From a bacterium (GTDB taxonomy: Bacteria > Planctomycetota > UBA1135 > UBA2386), in contig JAUILN010000005.1 of the NCBI GenBank assembly GCA_030432695.1, positions 248,001 through 312,000 of the forward strand: DNA of 64,000 nt, written 5' to 3'. Below are positions 58,209-64,000 of the stretch, one piece after another. The notes under the pieces were generated by a model. It was not told the origin of the DNA. It did not search any database and was given only the letters and a program-made list of their open reading frames with translations. The position numbers and the translations under genes are program-made. Positions within the stretch are counted from its first letter, which is position 1. Each line of letters starts with the position of its first letter.

Positions 58209-59183
58209 TCAGTCGCCGATCGTCAGCGACAGACCATTGCTGAGGACGACGCCGGCCGGATTGGCGGCTGGGTCCTGACAGAGCATCTGTGCGTAGAGCC
58301 GCGCGCCATGCAGTGATGCCAGGCTCGGGATCCCCAAGCTCGTCGCGGCGGATCCCGGTCCCGTAGAGGGAAGCGGCAGGTCGACGTCCGCTCCGGTCAG
58401 CAAGAGGCAACCAGGCGCTCCGAACGACGCGCCGTCGATCGGCAGCGGGTTCCCGTTCCAACTCGTCGTCGAAGCACCGAAGAACAGAACCGCCGCCCCG
58501 GGGACCTGATTGCCGACGAACGTCAGGGCCGACCCCAGGCGCGGCGCGGCACCACCCCCGGTCGTGAGTCCGGGCTGACCGAGCCGTCCCGGACAGCCGC
58601 TGCCGAACGCCTGCACCGACGCCGGGACCTGCCCGAGCACCACCAGCTCGTCGATCTCCAGATTCGCGCCGACTGCGGCGATCGAGAAGGTCGCGCTGGT
58701 GATCCCACGCGCATCGATGACACCGAGGAAGCCCGCATCGCCTTCCCGATCGCACGACTCGGACACGGCGACCTGCTGACCGGTCGTCGTGGTGACCGTC
58801 AACGTGATCGTCGCCACCCTCGGGTTCCCGTCGTAGTCATCGAAGACCTCCGCGCCGACTCCGAACACCGGGGTGGTGAAGGGCAGCACCAGGCTTCTGC
58901 TGGCGTAGCGTGGCGAGGGGATCAACGTGGTTCCGGAGACGACGAGCGGTCCACAGCCGGCTCCCCAACCGCCGAGGAACCCGGTCGGCAGGGGTGACGT
59001 GAAGCGGACGAGCCCCTGGAACAGAGAGGCGACCTGAGCCCCGTTCGCGACCGCGTTGAAGTCGTCGACGAGCACTGGGCCGGTGCCACTGTTCGCGGCG
59101 AAACCGGCCCGGGTGGTGAAGGTCTGCGCGGGGACGACAGCCACCGCGAGGAGGAAGGAAAGCAGGCGAGGAAGCATGTTCAT
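58209..59183 (-). CDS. Secreted protein with the shared C-terminal beta domain
   Basis: Protein of 324 residues with signal peptide (MNMLPRLLSFLLAVAVVPA|QTF). N-terminal ~165 residues form a probable jelly-roll/galactose-binding-like fold (LVDDFNAVANGAQVASLFQG, FGVGAEVFDDYDGNPRVATI, ISEIDELVV-like end). The C-terminal domain is the archetype of the shared type: starts GSGCPGRLGQPGLTTGGG, continues PLPIDGASFGAPGCLLL and LGIPSLASLHGARLYAQMLC, and ends GVVLSNGLSLTIGD. No catalytic motif. Confidence 0.78.
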   Translation of the reverse strand: MNMLPRLLSFLLAVAVVPAQTFTTRAGFAANSGTGPVLVDDFNAVANGAQVASLFQGLVRFTSPLPTGFLGGWGAGCGPLVVSGTTLIPSPRYASRSLVLPFTTPVFGVGAEVFDDYDGNPRVATITLTVTTTTGQQVAVSESCDREGDAGFLGVIDARGITSATFSIAAVGANLEIDELVVLGQVPASVQAFGSGCPGRLGQPGLTTGGGAAPRLGSALTFVGNQVPGAAVLFFGASTTSWNGNPLPIDGASFGAPGCLLLTGADVDLPLPSTGPGSAATSLGIPSLASLHGARLYAQMLCQDPAANPAGVVLSNGLSLTIGD

Positions 59184-59385
59184 GGGACGGTCTCCGTCAG
59201 GGGCTACGCAGGTGCATGGACCGGCAAGTGGGTGGTGGATCGAGAACGACAGGACCTTCGAGGCGAACGAGAAATCCGGGTGGGATCACATCTCCCCGAC
59301 ACCTCCTGCGAGGACGCTCGCGTGATCCACCGGAGCGGCGGCGGTGGGAGGTCCAACGGACGGAGGACGGACACCGGGGCCCCGA

Positions 59386-59598
59386 CCACCGCCGATGGCG
59401 CACGAGCACGACGTCCAGGTCGAAAACCGCAGCGGTCAGCTCGTCCGCCATCCAGCCCTTCACCTCGGCGGCCGTTCGGACACCGGTCCCTGCACCGATC
59501 AGCGGCAAGGGGATCGAGCGGAATCCGCCGGCCCGGACGAGCTCGAGCGCATCGACCACTCCGACGCGCGCGTGTCCCGGAGCCTGCCCCGGGTTTCA
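59386..59598 (-). pseudogene. C-terminal remnant of a macro-domain protein
   Basis: Reading leftward: GHARVGVVDALELVRAGGFR, SIPLPLIGAGTGVRTAAEVK, GWMADELTAAVFDLDVVLVR, HRRW. The SIPLPLIGAGTG segment and final VVLVRHRR match the second half of macro (ADP-ribose-binding) domains. The frame is closed upstream by a TGA near 59597, so the first half of the domain is missing. After HRRW the frame continues into low-complexity sequence. It is a decayed fragment beside the nidogen-like gene; the rest of the 59184-59633 spacer holds nothing recognisable. Confidence 0.5.
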
Positions 59599-59633
59599 CG
59601 CGCGGGCCGGAGCAGCCACCGCGCCACCCCCTG

Positions 59634-62063
59634 TCAGAACCCGATCCGGCTGGCCAGCCCGTTCGAGGTCAGCAGGCCCAGGGCGTTGACTCCGGGCGTG
59701 ACCGAAAGGGCCTGGGAGTACAACTCGAAGCCCACGAGCTGCGGGACGTTCGGGATCGCCAGCGGGCTGCTTGCCGTCGGGCTACCGAACAGGGGCACCA
59801 TCGTGCCGAGGCCCGGATCGACCAGCAGTTGGCAACCCGGCGCACCCAACAGCGCCAGGTCGAAGGCCGGGTCGACCTTCTCGAAGCTGTGCAGCAGGCC
59901 GGTCAACTGGGTGGTGGCCGGGATCCCCGTGACCAGATGGTCCACCACCACGCCGACGCTGGGCACCGGGGAAGCGCTCAGCGACAGGAGGATCGTCACG
60001 CCACAGCCATGGCCGTAGACCCCGTGAACCGCGCAGGGGAGTCTCGTCATCTGGTAGCCCCGGACGCCCGGAGTGAAGAGCACGGCCTCGCCCGCGAGAT
60101 CGAACGGCAGCGAGCCGTTGTCGAAGAGTTCGTAGGAGGTGGTCGCCGGCAGCAGCGGGTTCGCCGAGAGGTTCTCCCCCCCACCTGCGGTGGCACCGTT
60201 GGCCTCCGACATGCCCACGAGGCAGGTCCCCGAGGTCCGGACCAGGACCTCCGGCGAGTAGTAGAACTGGATCTCCCCGTTCGGGAACAACTGCGCCTGC
60301 ACGGTGAACGGCACGTCGTTGCCGAACTCGGTGGCGCGGTCCCAGGTGATGACGCAGCGCGTCGCCGAGCTGTTCACGTAGACGCCACCGCCGTTGCCGG
60401 CACTCAGCACCAGGTCGTACCAGAGCGGACAGATCCGCGGTGCGAGACCGGAGACCAGGTTGCCGACGCTCCCCGAACAGCACGCCGAACCACCGGGCGC
60501 CGGAGATCCACCATTGGACAGGTAGAACAGGCCGTTGGTGCTCACATGGACGTCGGTGTAGCTGACGCCGTCGAACTCGAAGGGGAACCCGATCCCCTGC
60601 ATGCCGAGCACGACGTCATCGCCCGTGCCGACGAGCGTGCCGAGATTGGCCTCGAAGCAGCCGGTGGTCGCATGCCGCATCTGTGGCAGCGCGAACTCGA
60701 CCCAGTCCAGCGTGGTGGCCGGAGCCGAGAGGTCCGGCGACGTGCCGACCGCACAGGACAGGATCACGTACTGGGCGCCGGCCGGCGGCGTCGGCATGTT
60801 CAGGTTCACGCTGCTGTCGGGGTCGACGCGGGTCGGCGGCACGGCCAACCGGTCGACGTGCATCGGCGAGCGCCGCGAGGTCCCGTTGAGCAGCGCCAGG
60901 TCGACCTCGTTCGGGTAGTACTCGAGCTCGATCCGCCCCACCCACAGCGGCTGCCGCTGGCAGTCGGTGACGCTGTTGGTGTACGTGATGTTGCCGCCGA
61001 AGCCGTACAGATGCAGGTGGGTGTTGAGCTGCGGAGTGCAGCCGATGCGGTTGCCCGACGAGTCGACCAGCCAGATGCCGAGGATCTCGATCGACTGCTG
61101 GATGCAGTTGAAGCCGACGTGGAACACCGAGTTCACGGGGATGGCTCCACCCGACCAACGCAGCAGGGTGTCCGAGCCGACGGTGACGACGTCGAGGTTC
61201 GGTGTGGTGCCGTGGAAGATGTCGTTCACGTCCTGCAGGAGACCCTTCACCAGGATCTCCACACCCGCCGCGACCTGCCCGCTGGTGTTGCGGATGTCCT
61301 TGTTGACGACGACGCGCTTGGGGTTCGTCACCTGCGCGACCGGCAACCGGAAGATCAGGAACTCCCCGGACTGATTGCCCACGAAGGGGTTGGTGATCGA
61401 CTGCGGGTCGGGGTTGTACCACATCCAGTTCGCGCCGGCGCCGATCGCGCTCGTGCAGATGGCCGGGAACACGTTCGGCGGTGTGTTGTCGTTGGGCTCA
61501 CCGATCGCCAGCGCACCGGTGGTGCCGCTGGCGTTGTTGCCGACACCGACCCAACCGCCGCTCGAACCGGCACCTCCGGCCGTCGCGTTCGCGAGCGCGA
61601 TCTGCGCGTTGATCTGCGCGGGATCAGGCCCACCCGAACCCGGGTCGTAGTCGATGCCGGTCGCGAAGACCTTCCAGGCCGAGGTGCCCGAGTACACTGG
61701 CGTCTGCGACCCGGTGGTCGGCACGAATTGGGCCAGCAGCCCCTGGCTGCTGCGGTTGTCCGACCACGTCACGATGTAGAGGTAGTCGGAGTTCGACGGG
61801 TTCAGACCGAGGTAGGTCTCGGGCCCGGTGCAGTCGAAGATCGCGCCGGCGGTGAAGTTCTCGACCGGGGTCGAGAGGTTGATCGCGGGGATGCCGGCGA
61901 GCGAGCCGTAGCCGAAGCGATAGCAGTTGTCGCAGGTGATCGTGGCGTCGACCTGCGCGGACGCGAAAGGAGCGCACATCGCTCCTGCCAACAGGATCGC
62001 GAGTTTCAGCGTGGTCGGGACGGCGGCCGTGGGCCGTCGCGTGGCAACATGTCTGTAGAGCAT
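59634..62063 (-). CDS. Secreted protein with nidogen-like domain
   Basis: Protein of 809 residues; a long signal peptide ends CAPFASA|QVD. The N-terminal half has repeats of unassigned beta type (TWSDNRSSQGLLAQFVPTTG, VVVNKDIRNTSGQVAAGVEI). From ~490 to ~640 a nidogen (NIDO)-like domain is visible: GIGFPFEFDGVSYTDVHVST, NGLFYLSNGG, ICPLWYDLVLSAGNGGGVYV, CVITWDRATEFGNDVPFTVQ and LFPNGEIQFYY. The C-terminal ~125 residues (GHGCGVTILLSL to LLTSNGLASRIGF) are the shared domain. A large extracellular or surface protein, possibly adhesive, by analogy with other NIDO proteins. Confidence 0.8.
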   Translation of the reverse strand: MLYRHVATRRPTAAVPTTLKLAILLAGAMCAPFASAQVDATITCDNCYRFGYGSLAGIPAINLSTPVENFTAGAIFDCTGPETYLGLNPSNSDYLYIVTWSDNRSSQGLLAQFVPTTGSQTPVYSGTSAWKVFATGIDYDPGSGGPDPAQINAQIALANATAGGAGSSGGWVGVGNNASGTTGALAIGEPNDNTPPNVFPAICTSAIGAGANWMWYNPDPQSITNPFVGNQSGEFLIFRLPVAQVTNPKRVVVNKDIRNTSGQVAAGVEILVKGLLQDVNDIFHGTTPNLDVVTVGSDTLLRWSGGAIPVNSVFHVGFNCIQQSIEILGIWLVDSSGNRIGCTPQLNTHLHLYGFGGNITYTNSVTDCQRQPLWVGRIELEYYPNEVDLALLNGTSRRSPMHVDRLAVPPTRVDPDSSVNLNMPTPPAGAQYVILSCAVGTSPDLSAPATTLDWVEFALPQMRHATTGCFEANLGTLVGTGDDVVLGMQGIGFPFEFDGVSYTDVHVSTNGLFYLSNGGSPAPGGSACCSGSVGNLVSGLAPRICPLWYDLVLSAGNGGGVYVNSSATRCVITWDRATEFGNDVPFTVQAQLFPNGEIQFYYSPEVLVRTSGTCLVGMSEANGATAGGGENLSANPLLPATTSYELFDNGSLPFDLAGEAVLFTPGVRGYQMTRLPCAVHGVYGHGCGVTILLSLSASPVPSVGVVVDHLVTGIPATTQLTGLLHSFEKVDPAFDLALLGAPGCQLLVDPGLGTMVPLFGSPTASSPLAIPNVPQLVGFELYSQALSVTPGVNALGLLTSNGLASRIGF

Positions 62064-62146
62064 TCTTCTGGCTCCCGGTCAGAGGCCGCGGCTTGCGGAC
62101 AACCAGGAGCCAGAACCAGCGTCACGGGACGCCGGACAGGGAATCA

Positions 62147-63160
62147 TCAGAACCTCTCTTCCAGATGCCGCCACCACGCGCCCGGGTCGTCGAGCATCTT
62201 GGTGCGCGGCCGACCGACCAGGCGGACCATCGCCTTCACCGCGGCGGTCCGGACCCGCTCGTCGGAGTCCTGGAACAGGTGCCACAGCGGCAGGGTGTCG
62301 CGCGGCGTGCCGGCGGCGAAGGCGATCTTCTCGGCGAGGTCGGGTCGGTACGGCGAGTCGGCGGGCGACTCGTCGAACTTGCGCAGCAGGTCCGGCGAGA
62401 GCCCGGCGCCCTCGGCAAAGACCGGCGTGCCGATGCCGAAGGCGGCGGAGGCACGGACCTCTGCACCGGCCGGGACCAACACGCGCCGCGCATGGTCCTC
62501 GAAGGCCACCTTGCCGACGGTGACCGCCAGCTCCGCAGAGTCGGCATCGGGATCGATCGACAGCACGTAGCGGCAGCCGAGGTCGATGCAGGTGCCGAAC
62601 GGGGTGGCGATCTCCAGGGCGCCGGCGGGGAGGGTCGGATCCACCGAGGCATCGACCTGGCCGGCGGTGAGCGACACCAGGCTGCGGGCGGGGTCGAGCG
62701 CCTCGACGGTGAAGTGCGAGCCCGGAGTCAGCACGAGCTCGATGTCGAAGCCCTGCGCGCGGCTGCCGATCTGCAGGCGCGTCGCCTCCGGACCGACCAC
62801 GTGCCGCTCGCCGGGTAGCAGGCGCAGGACCGGATCGCGCTGCGCATCGACCAGGACGGCGACGAACTCGCTCGCGGCGAAGCGCGGCCGACCGGGGGCA
62901 CGCAGCAACAGCCACGCGGTGACCAGCAGCCCGGCGGCGACGACGACCGCCGCGGCGCGCAGCCAGACCCGGCTCGACGCGCCGCCGGTGCGCCGCGGCC
63001 GCGCGGCGACGGTCCGGGCCCGCAGCGCATCGCCCGGACGCTGGGCCCGGGCGTCGTCCAACCCGAAGCCGCCCAGCAGCGCCTCGAGTCGTTCGATCTC
63101 CGGATCGGGTGCCCCGGTCCGGTCCCAGAGCCAGTCGTCGGATCGTGGATCGCCGGTCAT
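62147..63160 (-). CDS. FecR-like membrane protein, candidate anti-sigma factor
   Basis: Protein of 337 residues. The ATG at 63160 overlaps the stop codon of the sigma gene (ATGA). A cytoplasmic N-terminus of ~64 residues is followed by one transmembrane helix (~66-86, WLRAAAVVVAAGLLVTAWLL). A FecR-type periplasmic beta domain follows (~95-220: LQIGSRAQGFDIELVLTPGS, FTVEALDPARSLVSLTAGQV, IATPFGTCIDLGCRYVLSID). The C-terminal ~100 residues are helical with a HEAT-like pair (RVRTAAVKAMVRLVGRP). It probably holds or regulates the co-translated ECF sigma factor in response to an envelope signal. No zinc-finger anti-sigma motif is visible. Confidence 0.82.
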   Translation of the reverse strand: MTGDPRSDDWLWDRTGAPDPEIERLEALLGGFGLDDARAQRPGDALRARTVAARPRRTGGASSRVWLRAAAVVVAAGLLVTAWLLLRAPGRPRFAASEFVAVLVDAQRDPVLRLLPGERHVVGPEATRLQIGSRAQGFDIELVLTPGSHFTVEALDPARSLVSLTAGQVDASVDPTLPAGALEIATPFGTCIDLGCRYVLSIDPDADSAELAVTVGKVAFEDHARRVLVPAGAEVRASAAFGIGTPVFAEGAGLSPDLLRKFDESPADSPYRPDLAEKIAFAAGTPRDTLPLWHLFQDSDERVRTAAVKAMVRLVGRPRTKMLDDPGAWWRHLEERF

Positions 63161-63708
63161 CGCGTCACCTCCCCGCCCCAGCCTTCGCGCTCCAGCAGCG
63201 GACGGAGCTGCTCCATGCCCCGGTGCAGGTTGACGCGGATCGCGCCGGGCGAGCGGCCGGTGCGCGCGGCGATCTCCGGCCCGGTCAGCCCTTCGCAGAG
63301 GCGCATCGTCAGGGTCTCGCGGAAGGCCTCGGGCAGACTCCGGATCAGCTCCAGCACCCGGTGCGCGAGACCGTCGCCGCGGCGCGGCCCCGGCGCGATC
63401 GGCTCGCGGTCGGCCAGCGGCTCGTGGATCCGCGCCCGCCGCTGGCGACTGCGCGCCAGATCGGTGGCGGCGTTGCGGGTGACGGACGCGATCCACGCGC
63501 CGAAGGCCTGTTCGTCGCGCACCGTGTGCAGCCGGTCGTGCACCTTCACGAACACCTCCTGCATCACGTCCTCCGCGTCGTCGGGCCCCACGCTGGCCAG
63601 CGCGATGCCGTGCACGGTGCGGGCGTAGCGCGCGTACACGGCATCGAACGACGGCGACCTCTCGGCACCGTCTCCTGCTGCTGCGTGGCTGTCGTTGTCC
63701 GAACCCAC
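63157..63708 (-). CDS. ECF-type sigma factor
   Basis: Protein of 183 residues. Region 2: FDAVYARYARTVHGIALASV, GPDDAEDVMQEVFVKVHDRL and FGAWIASVTRNAATDLARSR. Region 4: LPEAFRETLTMRLCEGLTGP, EIAARTGRSPGAIRVNLHRG. The stop codon overlaps the start of the FecR-like gene by 4 nt, so the two form a regulatory pair. The gene upstream ends 10 bp before this start and is probably in the same operon. Confidence 0.9.
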   Translation of the reverse strand: MGSDNDSHAAAGDGAERSPSFDAVYARYARTVHGIALASVGPDDAEDVMQEVFVKVHDRLHTVRDEQAFGAWIASVTRNAATDLARSRQRRARIHEPLADREPIAPGPRRGDGLAHRVLELIRSLPEAFRETLTMRLCEGLTGPEIAARTGRSPGAIRVNLHRGMEQLRPLLEREGWGGEVTR

Positions 63709-63718
63709 GTCCGGTCGA

Positions 63719-64000
63719 TCACCGGCCTCCGACCGTGTCGAGCACCTCCTGAGCGCTCCGTTGGATCACCGGGTCGTCGGGCGCGCAAGCCATCGCCCGC
63801 CGCACGTGCGGCTCGAGGAAGCGGCCGAGGTCGGCGAGGCGGCGTTTGGCGGCCTGCTGGTCGGTCTCGTCGCCGAGCGCGCGGTCGCGGAGCGCCGTGA
63901 CCACCGCGGCCTCGCTGGCCGGATCGAGGAACTCGAGGCGACCGACCAGGACGCGCACCGTCTCGTCAGGGGTCGGCTTGATGCGCAGCGGCAGCAGGCC
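63719..64000 (-). CDS. Unidentified protein, C-terminal part
   Basis: The frame is open to the right edge of the window, so the start lies outside. The visible ~93 residues (LLPLRIKPTPDETVRVLVGR, LEFLDPASEAAVVTALRDRA, LADLGRFLEPHVRRAMACAP) are alpha-helical and resemble HEAT-like repeats, without a specific match. The stop lies 10 bp before the sigma-factor start, suggesting one operon. Confidence 0.6.
   Translation of the reverse strand, partial: GLLPLRIKPTPDETVRVLVGRLEFLDPASEAAVVTALRDRALGDETDQQAAKRRLADLGRFLEPHVRRAMACAPDDPVIQRSAQEVLDTVGGR

Overview
The window is a 64 kb piece of a very G+C-rich bacterial chromosome, most probably from a planctomycete (phylum Planctomycetota). This is inferred from gene content: three large membrane-anchored Ser/Thr kinases (two with WD40-type sensor regions), ECF sigma factors paired with kinases, a sigma factor fused to carboxypeptidase-regulatory modules, a BTRD1-repeat protein, and many paralogous secreted beta-propeller and beta-helix proteins. 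No rRNA, tRNA, CRISPR array or intact transposase was seen.

Layout. 1-4.2 kb: the end of a sulfate-activation gene (cysNC), then an ECF sigma factor/Ser-Thr kinase pair coupled by a 4-nt overlap. 4.3-8.4 kb: a secreted BTRD1 protein with a degenerate serine-hydrolase domain, a MITE-like element and an AmpG-like MFS permease. 8.9-17.6 kb: one giant gene for cyclic beta-1,2-glucan synthase (NdvB/ChvB). 17.6-19.0 kb: a graveyard of fragments, with a truncated copy of the MFS gene, an inverted-repeat element, the frameshifted tail of a secreted protein and a second MITE copy. 19.0-22.5 kb: a lower-G+C block with a MipA/OmpV-type outer-membrane protein and an OmpR-type two-component system, probably acquired. 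22.6-32.7 kb: two WD40 kinases, one divergent from an ECF sigma factor. 33-62 kb: mostly an array of secreted proteins (kelch-type propellers, parallel beta-helices, a nidogen-like protein), interspersed with a DUF2200 protein, the sigma-factor fusion, a serine hydrolase, a DUF6265 protein, two membrane proteins and two decayed gene remnants (DUF4143 ATPase, macro domain). 62.1-64 kb: an ECF sigma factor with an overlapping FecR-like membrane protein, and a gene running off the edge.

Two patterns join the region. First, 14 of 15 native-looking predicted signal peptides have Gln immediately after the AxA-type cleavage site. MipA, in the low-G+C block, lacks it. This resembles the Q-rule described for Bacteroidetes signal peptidase I substrates and implies N-terminal pyroglutamate formation. 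Second, many of the secreted proteins, whatever their N-terminal architecture, end in a similar beta-rich domain of about 100-140 residues (GxGC start, D-P-A-L-x-G in the middle, S-N-G-L-x-L-x-I-G-D-like end). Together they suggest an uncharacterised export, maturation or surface-display programme, with the kinases and sigma factors as plausible but unproven regulators.
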